Of a DNA stretch of 32,761 bases, positions 23,318 through 32,699 are shown piece after piece. Position 1 is the stretch's first letter. Every line of letters starts with the position of its first letter. Location: contig MVAA01000104.1 of NCBI GenBank assembly GCA_003266105.1, forward strand, positions 20,375-53,135, in the 5' to 3' direction. The translations under genes were made by a program, and so were the position numbers. The notes beneath the pieces were generated by a model. The model was not told the origin of the DNA and did not search any database. It saw only the letters and a program-made list of their open reading frames with translations. This DNA comes from Methanosphaera sp. rholeuAM6 (lineage in GTDB: Archaea; Methanobacteriota; Methanobacteria; Methanobacteriales; Methanobacteriaceae).

Positions 23318-24409
23318 ATGGTAAGAACTGCAAAATTAGCGTTGGAAGATGGAACAATTTTAGAAGGAGAAGGTTTCGGAGCAGAAACTGTTAAAGCCGG
23401 AGAAATTGTTTTTTCAACAGCAATGACAGGATATGTTGCATCATTAACTGATCCTTCCTTTAAAGGTCAGATATTAATGTCAACATACCCCTTAGAAGGA
23501 AATTATGGAGTTTCATCTGAATGGTATCAGTCAGATGATATAAAGGCTGAAGCATATGTGGTAAGACAGGTATGTTATGAACCTTGTCACCCAAAATCTG
23601 AAAAATCACTGCCAGAATTTTTAGAAGAAAACGGTGTACCGGGTATTAGTGGAATCGATACAAGATCATTAACACTAAAAATAAGAGAATTAGGGTCAAT
23701 GAAAGCAGTTGTAGCTAACACTGACATAAGTGATGAAGAATTATTTAAAATACTTGAACAACAGCCACGTCTAGAAGATATGAATCTTGTTGAAAAGGTA
23801 ACAGTTAAGGAACCTAAAGTCATTCAGGAAAGAAAAGAATATAACGTGGCCGTCTTGGATTGTGGTGTTAAAAAGAACATCATTGATCACTTGGTAGCAC
23901 AGGATGTTGGAGTAACGTTAGTGCCGGCAACGACAACAGCACAGGAAATATTTGACATGGATGTGGATGGAATATTAGTATCTAGCGGACCTGGAAATCC
24001 TGAAAACGTGGATACAATACAGGACACAATCAGGGAAGTAGGACAGAAAATGCCTATAGCAGGAATTTGTTTAGGTCAGCAAATCATTGCTTTAACCTAT
24101 GGTGCCAAAATCTACAAGATGAAATTTGGACACAGAGGTTCAAACCAGCCTGTAAAACACTTGGACACAGGCAGAGTATACATGACATCACAGAACCACA
24201 GTTTTTCAATAGATCCGGATTCTATTGAATCAACAGACCTGGAAATCACACAGATAAACTTGAACGATGGTACACCAGAAGCTATTGCACATAAAACATT
24301 ACCTATAAGATGCATACAGTACCATCCGGAAGCCGGACCAGGACCACATGATTCTAAAGTATTCTTTGACAATTTTGTAAACGCAATTAAAGAATATAAG
24401 GAAAAATAA
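23318..24409 (+). CDS. carA: Carbamoyl-phosphate synthase small (glutaminase) subunit
   Basis: Hydrolyses glutamine and channels ammonia to CarB for carbamoyl phosphate, the precursor of pyrimidines and arginine. 363 residues, family length. The N-terminal CPSase small-chain domain starts AKLALEDGTILEGEGFGA and has FSTAMTGYVASLTDPSF; the C-terminal class I glutaminase has the nucleophile elbow GICLGQQ with Cys251 and catalytic YHPEAGPGPHDS (His-x-Glu). ATG 23318 follows CGGGG. carB follows after 35 bases, forming carAB. Confidence 0.97.
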   Translation: MVRTAKLALEDGTILEGEGFGAETVKAGEIVFSTAMTGYVASLTDPSFKGQILMSTYPLEGNYGVSSEWYQSDDIKAEAYVVRQVCYEPCHPKSEKSLPEFLEENGVPGISGIDTRSLTLKIRELGSMKAVVANTDISDEELFKILEQQPRLEDMNLVEKVTVKEPKVIQERKEYNVAVLDCGVKKNIIDHLVAQDVGVTLVPATTTAQEIFDMDVDGILVSSGPGNPENVDTIQDTIREVGQKMPIAGICLGQQIIALTYGAKIYKMKFGHRGSNQPVKHLDTGRVYMTSQNHSFSIDPDSIESTDLEITQINLNDGTPEAIAHKTLPIRCIQYHPEAGPGPHDSKVFFDNFVNAIKEYKEK

Positions 24410-24444
24410 GAGGATAAAATTATTTTTTAGAGGAGTTTAAGATT

Positions 24445-27400
24445 ATGCCAAAGGATGAAAGTATTAAAAAAGTATTGATAATTGGATCAGGACCGATTCA
24501 AATAGGACAGGCTGCTGAGTTTGACTATTCAGGTTCACAGGCATGTAAGTCATTACGTGAAGAAAACATTGAAACCGTACTTGTAAACAGTAACCCAGCA
24601 ACAATCCAGACAGATATTGATTCAGCAGACAAGGTATATGTTGAACCGTTAACGGCGGAAGTTGTTGCAAAAATCATTGAAAAAGAGCAAGTTGATGCTT
24701 TACTACCGACAATGGGTGGACAGACAGGTTTAAATATAGCAGTAGACCTTGATCAGATGGGTGCTCTTGATGGAGTAAAAGTAATAGGTTCACCAGTAAA
24801 AACAATTAAAGATGTGGAAGACAGGGATTTGTTTGCAGAATTCATGGACAGATTAGATGAACCAATTCCAAAATGTCATGCAGTAAACTCATTGGAAGAA
24901 GCATTTGAAGCCGTTGAAGATATTGGTTTCCCAGTAATTGTAAGACCAGGATTTACACTGGGAGGTACTGGTGGAGGAGTTGCAAACAACAAGAAAGAAT
25001 TCGAGGAAATTGTTATTCACGGATTGGACATGAGTTTCAACAACCAGGTGCTCATCGATGAATCAGTGCTTGGATGGCAGGAAATAGAATACGAAGTAAT
25101 GCGTGACAAAAACGATTCATGTATCATAGTATGTAACATGGAAAACGTTGATGCAATGGGAATTCACACAGGAGAAAGTATAGTAGTAGCACCTACACAG
25201 ACATTATCCGATGAAGATAACCAGAAACTAAGGAACGCTTCAATAAAAATCATCAGAGCCCTGGGAATACAGGGAGGATGTAACATACAGTTTGCTTTAC
25301 ACCCTGAAACACGTGAATACAAGGTTATCGAAGTAAACCCACGTGTAAGTAGAAGTAGTGCATTAGCAAGTAAGGCAACAGGTTACTCCATTGCAAAAGT
25401 ATCATCAAAAATAGCATTGGGAATGACATTGGATGAAATTAAAAACGACATCACCAAGGAAACACCAGCCTCATTTGAACCGGCAGTGGATTATGTAATT
25501 GCAAAAGTTCCAAGATGGCCATTTGACAAATTCAAAACAAGTTCAGGAGAACTTGGAGTACAAATGCAGTCTACCGGTGAAGTAATGTCAATAGGTAGAA
25601 CAATAGAAGAGGCATTACAAAAGGCCATACGTTCACTGGATATTGATCAGGAAGCATTTGAATACACAGAATACACTGACTATGATTTGGAACATGCAAC
25701 TGACCTTAGAATGTTCCAGATATATTCGGCAATAAAGGATGGAAGAGACATTCAGGAACTGGCAGACATAACAAAAATCAGTCCATTCTTCCTTAACAAG
25801 ATTAAAAACATTGTAATCTGTGAAGAAAATATTCAAAAACAGGGTAAAGACGTTCTAAATGATGCAAAAGCATTCAGAAAAATCAAACAATACGGTTTCT
25901 CAGATAAACGTATAGCAGAACTGTTAGGCCTATCAGAAGATGAAGTAGCACAGGCACGTCACGAAATAGGTCTTGCACCTGAATATAAGATGGTGGATAC
26001 CTGTGCAGCAGAATTTGAAGCAAAAACCCCATACTACTATGGAACATATGATTCTCCATCCAAATTCAAGCCAACAGATAATAAAAAAATTGCAGTACTT
26101 GGAGCAGGCCCTATCAGGATTGGTCAGGGAATAGAATTTGACTACTGCTGTGTACATGCAGCACTGGCACTTAAAGATGAAAATGTAGAGACAATACTTA
26201 TTAACAACAACCCCGAAACAGTAAGTACTGACTACGACATTTCAGACAGATTATACTTTGAACCATTAACTAAAGAAGACGTAATTGCAGTTCTTGAACA
26301 GGAAAAACCGGAAGGTGTCATTGTACAATTTGGTGGACAAACATCAATCAATCTGGCAGAAAGTTTGGATGATGCCGGAATAAAAATATTAGGTACACCA
26401 TTTGAAAGTATTGACATGGTTGAAGACAGGGAACAATTCACTGAAGTGCTAAATGAATTAGGAATACCACAGGCAGATTATGGTATTGCAAACTCACTTG
26501 ACGAAGCAAGGGATGCCGCACACAACATTGGATTCCCAGTACTTGTAAGACCATCATACGTACTTGGTGGACGTGCAATGGAAATAGTCTATGATGACAA
26601 TGAACTGGAAGAATATATGAAGGAAGCAGTTAAAGTTTCCAAGGAACATCCTATTCTTGTAGACAAATTCCTGGAAGATTCCATTGAACTGGATGTGGAT
26701 GCATTGTGCGATGGTGAGGATGTATATGTATGTGGTATAATGGAACACATAGAAGAGGCAGGTATACACTCCGGAGACTCCGCATGTGTAATTCCGCCAC
26801 AATCCGTTTCAAAGGATATTATTGACCAAGTTGAAGAATACACCCGTAAACTTGCATTAAAACTTGGAGTTATCGGACTTATTAACATACAGTATGCCAT
26901 TAAAGTGGATCCTGAACCAAAATTATACATTATTGAAGCAAACCCTAGGGCAAGTCGTACAGTACCATTTGTAAGTAAAGCAATAGGAGTACCAATTGCA
27001 AAAATAGCTTCAAAAATCATGCTTGGAGCAAAACTTTCTGATTTCGACCTTGTGAACTATGCTGATATTGATCACGTTGCAGTTAAAGAATCAGTATTTC
27101 CATTCCTAAAAATACCTGATGTGGACTCTGTTCTTGGTCCTGAAATGAAGTCAACAGGAGAAACAATGGGTATTGACAAAAACTTTGGTTTAGCATATTA
27201 TAAATCACAGTTATCTGCAGGTAACAACTTGCCTACAGAAGGAAAAATATTCATAAGTGTACGTGATTTGGACAAACCTAAAATTGCATCGATAGCTAAG
27301 AAAGCTAAAGAATTAGGATTTGACTTAATTGCCACTAAAGGAACAGCAGATGCTGTGGACGATGTTGATATTGACATTATCCGTAAGGTAAGTCAGGGTT

Positions 27401-27627
27401 CTCCAAACATACGTGATGCAATGCTTAATGGGGAAGTTGCATTCCTGATTAACACTCCTAGCGGTAAACAATCAGCTGATGATGGATACATAATAAGAAG
27501 ATTGGCTATTGAACTTGGAATTCCATATGTAACAACTATTGCGGCAGCTAATGCAGTTCTTAAAGCAATTGAAGAAGCAGCTAATGGTGAATTAACTGTT
27601 AAATCATTAAATGAATATGCAGAATAA
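24445..27627 (+). CDS. carB: Carbamoyl-phosphate synthase large subunit
   Basis: 1060 residues, the full two-half enzyme in one chain (some archaea split it). The first ATP-grasp half begins KKVLIIGSGPIQIGQAAEFD and makes carboxyphosphate/carbamate; the second, from KKIAVLGAGPIRIGQGIEFD (about residue 548), makes carbamoyl phosphate. Each half keeps its ATP-grasp motifs (RPGFTLGGTGGG in the first, RPSYVLGGRAM in the second; VIEVNPRVSRSSALASKATG and IIEANPRASRTVPFVSKA). A helical oligomerisation domain lies between and an MGS-like regulatory domain ends the chain (DGYIIRRLAIELGIPYVTT). ATG 24445 follows GAGGAG. An amidohydrolase follows after 52 bases. Confidence 0.98.
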   Translation: MPKDESIKKVLIIGSGPIQIGQAAEFDYSGSQACKSLREENIETVLVNSNPATIQTDIDSADKVYVEPLTAEVVAKIIEKEQVDALLPTMGGQTGLNIAVDLDQMGALDGVKVIGSPVKTIKDVEDRDLFAEFMDRLDEPIPKCHAVNSLEEAFEAVEDIGFPVIVRPGFTLGGTGGGVANNKKEFEEIVIHGLDMSFNNQVLIDESVLGWQEIEYEVMRDKNDSCIIVCNMENVDAMGIHTGESIVVAPTQTLSDEDNQKLRNASIKIIRALGIQGGCNIQFALHPETREYKVIEVNPRVSRSSALASKATGYSIAKVSSKIALGMTLDEIKNDITKETPASFEPAVDYVIAKVPRWPFDKFKTSSGELGVQMQSTGEVMSIGRTIEEALQKAIRSLDIDQEAFEYTEYTDYDLEHATDLRMFQIYSAIKDGRDIQELADITKISPFFLNKIKNIVICEENIQKQGKDVLNDAKAFRKIKQYGFSDKRIAELLGLSEDEVAQARHEIGLAPEYKMVDTCAAEFEAKTPYYYGTYDSPSKFKPTDNKKIAVLGAGPIRIGQGIEFDYCCVHAALALKDENVETILINNNPETVSTDYDISDRLYFEPLTKEDVIAVLEQEKPEGVIVQFGGQTSINLAESLDDAGIKILGTPFESIDMVEDREQFTEVLNELGIPQADYGIANSLDEARDAAHNIGFPVLVRPSYVLGGRAMEIVYDDNELEEYMKEAVKVSKEHPILVDKFLEDSIELDVDALCDGEDVYVCGIMEHIEEAGIHSGDSACVIPPQSVSKDIIDQVEEYTRKLALKLGVIGLINIQYAIKVDPEPKLYIIEANPRASRTVPFVSKAIGVPIAKIASKIMLGAKLSDFDLVNYADIDHVAVKESVFPFLKIPDVDSVLGPEMKSTGETMGIDKNFGLAYYKSQLSAGNNLPTEGKIFISVRDLDKPKIASIAKKAKELGFDLIATKGTADAVDDVDIDIIRKVSQGSPNIRDAMLNGEVAFLINTPSGKQSADDGYIIRRLAIELGIPYVTTIAAANAVLKAIEEAANGELTVKSLNEYAE

Positions 27628-27679
27628 GTATTTTTAACATAATCTCCCTTTCATTCACTTTTTTTGAGATGATTTTCTT

Positions 27680-28822
27680 ATGATAACTATTAAAAATGGT
27701 TTGGTCTTAACGGGACATACCTTGAAAGCAACTAAAACAAATGTTATAATTAATGATGAAGGACGTATAATTAAATTATCACCTAACTATGAAGAAGGTG
27801 AAATAATTGATGCTACAAACTGTATTGTACTACCTGCCTTCATAAATGCACATATTCATATAGGGGACTCTATATCAAAGGATGTAGGAGATGGATTGTC
27901 AATACAGGAACTGGTGGAACCACCAAACGGACTAAAACATCAAATACTAAAAAAAGCATCAGACCAGGAAATGATAGAAGCAATGCATGAAACGGCAAAG
28001 GAAATGTTATACTCGGGAACAAGCACGTTCATAGATTTCAGAGAAGGAGGAATAAAAGGAATTAACCTGCTTAAAGAAGCAATATATGATTTACCAATAA
28101 ACGCATGTATACTTGGAAGAAGTGACAAGTACTATGATGCGACAACAACACCACAACAGGCAAGACTGATTACAAGAGAATTACTGCAGCACTGTGATGG
28201 AATAGGATTGAGCGGAGTACAGGATGTGGATCCAGAAATAATGCTACAAATAGCAGAAGTTTGTAACCAGGAAGATAAATTAGCAGTAATCCACGTGGCA
28301 GAATACTATCAACTACAGGAACAGTCAGTGCAATTAACAAATCAAACAGAAATAGAACGGGCATTAAAGGCAGGTTTCACAACACTGGTACATGCAACAC
28401 ATCCGATACTACAGGACTTGGAACTGCTGGATGCAACAAGCCCGGTGATAGTTGCATGTCCAAGATCCAATGGAATGCTATCAGTAGGAATACCACCGGT
28501 AAGTGCATATGTGGAAAATGACATAGACGTCGCATTAGGAACAGATAACGTAATGTTCAACAAGCCGGACATGTTTAGGGAAATGGAATACACTCTAAAG
28601 GCACTAAGAGCATCATACAAAAACAGGATAACAGCATATGATATACTTAAGATGGCAACAATCAACGGATTTAAAATACTTGGAAAAGACATAAGCATAA
28701 AAGAGGGAAACGTATCAGACATACTGATAATAAAACAAAAATCGGATGACCCTTACTTGTCAATCGTAAACAGATCATCACCCGAGGATATAGTAAACTT
28801 CATTATGGGAAATCAGATGTAA
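27680..28822 (+). CDS. Amidohydrolase superfamily protein, deaminase/chlorohydrolase-like
   Basis: 380 residues. TIM-barrel metal hydrolase: PAFINAHIHIGDS (His58-x-His60), AVIHVAEYY (metal His plus nearby Glu), LVHATHP, and LGTDNVMFN with the conserved Asp. No Lys for a carboxylated bridge is evident, so the single-metal type (cytosine, guanine or methylthioadenosine deaminase, TRZ/ATZ group) fits better than a two-metal dihydroorotase. Substrate unknown; a nucleoside or base deaminase role next to carAB is an inference. ATG 27680 follows GAGATGATT. Convergent with the thioesterase, whose stop abuts its own. Confidence 0.82.
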   Translation: MITIKNGLVLTGHTLKATKTNVIINDEGRIIKLSPNYEEGEIIDATNCIVLPAFINAHIHIGDSISKDVGDGLSIQELVEPPNGLKHQILKKASDQEMIEAMHETAKEMLYSGTSTFIDFREGGIKGINLLKEAIYDLPINACILGRSDKYYDATTTPQQARLITRELLQHCDGIGLSGVQDVDPEIMLQIAEVCNQEDKLAVIHVAEYYQLQEQSVQLTNQTEIERALKAGFTTLVHATHPILQDLELLDATSPVIVACPRSNGMLSVGIPPVSAYVENDIDVALGTDNVMFNKPDMFREMEYTLKALRASYKNRITAYDILKMATINGFKILGKDISIKEGNVSDILIIKQKSDDPYLSIVNRSSPEDIVNFIMGNQM

Positions 28823-29305
28823 CTAATAATCGGATTCAACATAATCCAATTCATTAACCTTCTTGTTGTTTTTCATTTCAACCCTATTTTTCTCATCTAA
28901 TTCTTCAGGGCCGATAAAATGTTCCTTAAGCTTAATTCTAATATCTTCGGGAATAACATTGCTTTCTTGTCTGATAAAATCATAGTACACCATGGTGGCT
29001 TTACCGTTACTTCTAAGTTTACCGTTTTGCCAAGCTTCATGCAGCACTGTAAAAGAACTTTTACCAATCTTTGTGACATAAGTTCTGATTTCAACATCAT
29101 AACCGAAGTAGCATTGTCTGATAAAATTAAAATCCATATGAACAAGCATCAAGTTCCATTTCTTATATGTAAGTTCATAGTCGGGATTAAAAATTTCAAT
29201 CAATTCATTACGTGCAATTTCAAACCATACTGGCAATGCAGTATTGGTAATATGCCTCATTGCATCGGTATCACCCATTCTAGGTGTGATAATTCGTTTA
29301 AACAT
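28823..29305 (-). CDS. Acyl-CoA thioesterase, 4HBT/YbgC-like hotdog fold
   Basis: 160 residues from ATG 29305 (AGGA about 10 bases before); the ATG at 29314 touches the ribosome site and is less likely. A single hotdog domain: the family start FKRIITPRMGDTDAMRHITN with the Asp-Thr-Asp cluster and downstream His, then a long helix NTALPVWFEIARNELIEIF, and strands such as FDVEIRTYV and SFTVLHEAW. Members cleave acyl-CoA or acyl-ACP thioesters. Physiological substrate in a methanogen is unknown. Last gene of the glmS run, 42 bases after the small membrane protein. Confidence 0.85.
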   Translation of the reverse strand: MFKRIITPRMGDTDAMRHITNTALPVWFEIARNELIEIFNPDYELTYKKWNLMLVHMDFNFIRQCYFGYDVEIRTYVTKIGKSSFTVLHEAWQNGKLRSNGKATMVYYDFIRQESNVIPEDIRIKLKEHFIGPEELDEKNRVEMKNNKKVNELDYVESDY

Positions 29306-29347
29306 TATAATCATTTCCTAAAAAAAATAAATATGCAGGGAGGTTAT

Positions 29348-29698
29348 CTAATTATAGCTTTTTTTGTTAGTGTAATTTTTATTTTTACTTTTTTGGCTAA
29401 CATTATAATTATCTGAAGACTTGTTGGTAGTCTGATTAGTACTGTTGGTATCGTTCTTAACAACCGGTTTTTTCACGACCGGTTTAGGAATATACAGTTT
29501 GACGGTAATGTTTTTTGCTTGAAAATCCTTTTCATCGATAATGCTAATAGTATCTACTGGAGTACTTACTGATGTGGGAATCAATTCCTTACTGTAATCT
29601 TCACCAATATGCAATGATCCGGCAACTGTTCCACAACAAATAGCAAGGACACATATGATAAAAATAACTACAATTCCACCATATGAACTTTTTTTCAT
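29348..29698 (-). CDS. Small membrane-anchored protein, unknown
   Basis: 116 residues. One N-terminal membrane segment (about 8-28, IVVIFIICVLAICCG) after a Lys/Ser start, then an outside segment of about 85 residues that ends in low-complexity Asn/Ser/Lys/Thr repeats (rich from about 75 on). No catalytic motif, no known family recognised. The middle holds one pair of Lys-Pro-x-Val-Lys-Lys-Pro repeats. It starts 19 bases after glmS, so it is cotranscribed. Lys/Asn-rich outer tails are common in surface proteins of low-GC methanogens; an envelope role is inferred only from composition and topology. Confidence 0.7.
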   Translation of the reverse strand: MKKSSYGGIVVIFIICVLAICCGTVAGSLHIGEDYSKELIPTSVSTPVDTISIIDEKDFQAKNITVKLYIPKPVVKKPVVKNDTNSTNQTTNKSSDNYNVSQKSKNKNYTNKKSYN

Positions 29699-29717
29699 GT
29701 TATCACAATCATCATAA

Positions 29718-31490
29718 TTATACTACGGTAACTGATTTTGCCAGGTTTTTAGGTTTATCAGGGTCTATTTCCTTCTGTACACTGATATGGTATGATAACA
29801 ACTGTAAGTCAATGATATAGATTAATGGAGCAATCAGTTCATCTACTACCGGATTGAACAGTAATTTGTCATGTACGTCGTCGATTTGAGTATCATTGTC
29901 TGCTCCGAGGATTATCATATGTGCTCCTCTTGCTCTGATTTCCTGTAGATTATTGAATGTTTTTGCATAGCTTGATCCTGGTGGCAGTATTCCTACAACA
30001 GGTATTCCATCTTCAATTAATGCTAATGGGCCGTGTTTTAGTTCTCCGGCAGGATATCCTTCTGCATGTATGTATGTGATTTCCTTTAGTTTTAGGGCTC
30101 CTTCAAGTGCTGTAGGATAGTTGAATCCTCTTCCAATGTAGAAGAAATCCTTAGCTGTCTTATATTTCTTTGCTATTTCTATGATTTGTTCTTCTCTTTT
30201 AATTGATTCCTCGGCCAGTTCAGGTATTGAGTAGAGTTTTTGAATTAGTTCTTCATCTTCTTTCAAGTGAGCTACGAGGAGGTATATGCATATGAGTTGG
30301 CTCAAATATGTTTTTGTTGCAGCCACCCCTATTTCCGGTCCGGCTCTTGTGTAAATAACATGGTGTGCTTCCCTTGTTATGGTACTTCCCACCACGTTTA
30401 CAATTGCCAGTGTTTCAGATATTTTCTTGGCTGTTTTTAGTGCTTGTATGGTGTCTGCTGTTTCACCGGACTGTGTTATGAATATAACGAGGGTGTGATT
30501 GTCCAGAGTGTTTTGGAAGTATTCAAATTCACTTGCCAATATGACTTCTGTTGGTATATGTAGCTGTGTTTCTATGAGATATTCTCCGATAAGTGAAGCA
30601 TGGTAGCTTGTTCCACAGGCTACAAAACATATTCTGTTGAAATTTTTGAATTTGGATACTATTTCTTTGATTTTTGGTGATTCTGAGAGAGTGTCTCTTA
30701 TTACTTGTGGCTCTTCGTTTATCTCTTTTAGCATGAAGTGTGGATATCCACCTTTTTCTGCCATTTCAGGGTTCCAGTCTATTGTTGTGATTTCCTTTTC
30801 TATTGGGTTTAAATTGTTGTCCATTATGGTAACTTTATCTTTTTCAAGTTGTATGATTTCATTGTCTTCAAGGTATATTACTTGTCGTGTTTCGTTAAGT
30901 ATTGCAGGTACATCTGATGCCAGGAAGTTTCCTTTGTCACTTACTCCTACAATCAGTGGACTTTCCTTTCTTGCTCCTATTATTTTGTCCGGTTCTTCAG
31001 TACTGATTACAGCTAGTGCATATGACCCTACTAGTTTTTTTATTGTAAGTTGTGTGGATTTGAGTAGGTTATTTCCTTCTTTCATGTACTTTTCTATTAA
31101 ATGAGGTATTACTTCCGTGTCTGTTTCTGATTTAAATACATGTCCTTCTAATTGCAGTTCCTGTTTTAATTCTTTGTAATTTTCTATAATACCGTTGTGT
31201 ACTACACTTACCTTGTTATCACAGCTGTTATGTGGGTGTGCGTTTTCACGTGTTGGGTTTCCGTGTGTTGCCCATCTTACGTGTGCTATTCCAATGTTTC
31301 CATCGATTTCTGTTAATTGTATCTCATCATCTACTTCTTTTATTTTTCCACTGCCTTTTTTAACATTAATTTTGTCTGTAACTGTTGCTATACCTACTGA
31401 ATCGTATCCTCTGTATTCTAATTTCTTTATTGACTCTATTATAGTAGGTGCAACTTCGTTATCTAATATACATCCAACAATTCCACACAT
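29718..31490 (-). CDS. glmS: Glutamine-fructose-6-phosphate aminotransferase (isomerising)
   Basis: GlmS makes glucosamine-6-phosphate from fructose-6-phosphate and glutamine, the entry to UDP-GlcNAc and hence pseudomurein and glycan sugars. 590 residues, family length. The N-terminal class II amidotransferase begins MCGIVG, with Cys2 the nucleophile after Met removal, and keeps KLEYRGYDS and HVRWATHG. Two SIS (sugar isomerase) domains follow, with FVACGTSYHAS and IFITQSGETADT, and the C-terminal NLAKSVTV tail that folds into the active site. ATG 31490 follows the full AGGTGATT Shine-Dalgarno. Leads a three-gene minus-strand run. Confidence 0.97.
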   Translation of the reverse strand: MCGIVGCILDNEVAPTIIESIKKLEYRGYDSVGIATVTDKINVKKGSGKIKEVDDEIQLTEIDGNIGIAHVRWATHGNPTRENAHPHNSCDNKVSVVHNGIIENYKELKQELQLEGHVFKSETDTEVIPHLIEKYMKEGNNLLKSTQLTIKKLVGSYALAVISTEEPDKIIGARKESPLIVGVSDKGNFLASDVPAILNETRQVIYLEDNEIIQLEKDKVTIMDNNLNPIEKEITTIDWNPEMAEKGGYPHFMLKEINEEPQVIRDTLSESPKIKEIVSKFKNFNRICFVACGTSYHASLIGEYLIETQLHIPTEVILASEFEYFQNTLDNHTLVIFITQSGETADTIQALKTAKKISETLAIVNVVGSTITREAHHVIYTRAGPEIGVAATKTYLSQLICIYLLVAHLKEDEELIQKLYSIPELAEESIKREEQIIEIAKKYKTAKDFFYIGRGFNYPTALEGALKLKEITYIHAEGYPAGELKHGPLALIEDGIPVVGILPPGSSYAKTFNNLQEIRARGAHMIILGADNDTQIDDVHDKLLFNPVVDELIAPLIYIIDLQLLSYHISVQKEIDPDKPKNLAKSVTVV

Positions 31491-31508
31491 TATTTAATCA
31501 CCTAAATT

Positions 31509-31527
31509 ATTAGTATATAACACTAAT
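31509..31527. promoter_or_regulatory. Dyad in the glmS 5' region
   Basis: ATTAGT (31509-31514) and ACTAAT (31522-31527) are perfect inverted repeats with a 7-base spacer, 19-37 bases upstream of the glmS start. A regulator could bind here, or it could be chance. Confidence 0.3.
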
Positions 31528-31677
31528 CATTTATTTTTTCTTTTATATTATGGTTATATATTATTTAATTCATAGATTATAATACTTATCATTTACAAAG
31601 ATAATAGTAATTAAAAGAAGATATCAATATTATTTTTTTAAAAAAATATCTTTCAAAAAATTTTAGTGGAATTTAAA

Positions 31678-32427
31678 ATGAGTGACGTTAATAGACAACT
31701 ACTTTATGCAGGTAAAGCTAAAGATATTTACAAATCTGAAAATGAAAATGAAGTAATCATAAAATTTAGAGATGATATAACAGCAGGAGACGGAGCTAAA
31801 AAAGATACTTTAAGCCAAAAAGGATATTGTAATGTATTAATATCAGCAAAACTATTTGAAGTATTGGAAGAAAACGGTATTGCAACACAGTACATAAAAT
31901 TATTGTCTTCTGATGAAATGCTTACAAAATCTCTTGAAATGATTCCGTTAGAAGTAATTTGTAGAAACATTGCAACGGGAAGTTTACTAAAAAAATATCC
32001 ATTCGAAGAAAATGCGGAATTGAAACCTCCGATAATACAGTTTGACTATAAAAATGATGAATATCATGATCCAATGTTGAATGACAGTATTATCAAGGCA
32101 TTAGGCATAGCTACTCAGGAACAACTGGATGAAATCCGAGAAATCACACTGAAGATAAACAACGTCCTATCAGCTTTCCTACTTGAAAGAGGCATTATCC
32201 TGGTTGATTTCAAATTGGAATTCGGTAAGGATTCTGAAGGAAACATCATACTTGGTGATGAAATCAGCCCGGACACTACACGATTATGGGATTCCAAGAC
32301 CTATGAAAACTTTGATAAGGACATATACAGAAAAGGTGAGGATGGAGTAGTTGACGCTTACCTTAAAGTAGTTAATCTTGTATTGACCGATGAAGAAAAA
32401 GAGAAATGGAATGTTAAACAAATATAA
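31678..32427 (+). CDS. purC: SAICAR synthetase
   Basis: Phosphoribosylaminoimidazole-succinocarboxamide synthase joins CAIR and aspartate with ATP in purine synthesis. About 249 residues from ATG 31678 (an in-frame GTG at 31666 is possible but is probably part of the leader). Start LLYAGKAKDIYKS is the family nucleotide-binding motif; FRDDITAGDGAKK, ICRNIATGSLLKKYP and GDEISPDTTRLWD are further signatures. First gene of purC-purS-purQ, all plus strand; the following purS starts after about 20 bases. Confidence 0.96.
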   Translation: MSDVNRQLLYAGKAKDIYKSENENEVIIKFRDDITAGDGAKKDTLSQKGYCNVLISAKLFEVLEENGIATQYIKLLSSDEMLTKSLEMIPLEVICRNIATGSLLKKYPFEENAELKPPIIQFDYKNDEYHDPMLNDSIIKALGIATQEQLDEIREITLKINNVLSAFLLERGIILVDFKLEFGKDSEGNIILGDEISPDTTRLWDSKTYENFDKDIYRKGEDGVVDAYLKVVNLVLTDEEKEKWNVKQI

Positions 32428-32448
32428 ACGTACATGGGAATGATTAAA

Positions 32449-32697
32449 ATGAATTATAATGTTGAAGTAAAAACCAGTTTGAAAAAAGGGATGTTAAACC
32501 CTGAGGCATCAACAATAGAAAAAGCATTAGCGTTACTTAATTATGAAGTTAAAGATACCAAGACAATTAACATAATACAATTTACATTAGATGCGGAAAA
32601 TGAGGAAGCAGCTTTAGCACAAGTTGATGAAATGTGTCAAAAACTATTATGTAACCCGGTTATTCATGATTATGAAATCAATATTAGTGGGGAATAA
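32449..32697 (+). CDS. purS: Phosphoribosylformylglycinamidine synthase subunit PurS
   Basis: Small subunit of the split FGAM synthase (PurL-PurQ-PurS). 82 residues from ATG 32449; two earlier in-frame ATGs (32434, 32440) are possible but the family begins with YNVEVKTSLKKGMLNPEA, which favours 32449, and GGAATGAT precedes it. AL-LNYEVKD and the C-terminal INIS pattern fit PurS. It binds between PurL and PurQ and channels ammonia. The purQ start follows after 2 bases. Confidence 0.92.
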   Translation: MNYNVEVKTSLKKGMLNPEASTIEKALALLNYEVKDTKTINIIQFTLDAENEEAALAQVDEMCQKLLCNPVIHDYEINISGE

Positions 32698-32699
32698 GA

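Noticed and set aside
28919..29416. Plus-strand ORF of 165 codons
   Set aside because: Antisense to the hotdog thioesterase and small membrane protein; composition is that of a shadow frame (Phe/Ile/Ser-rich).
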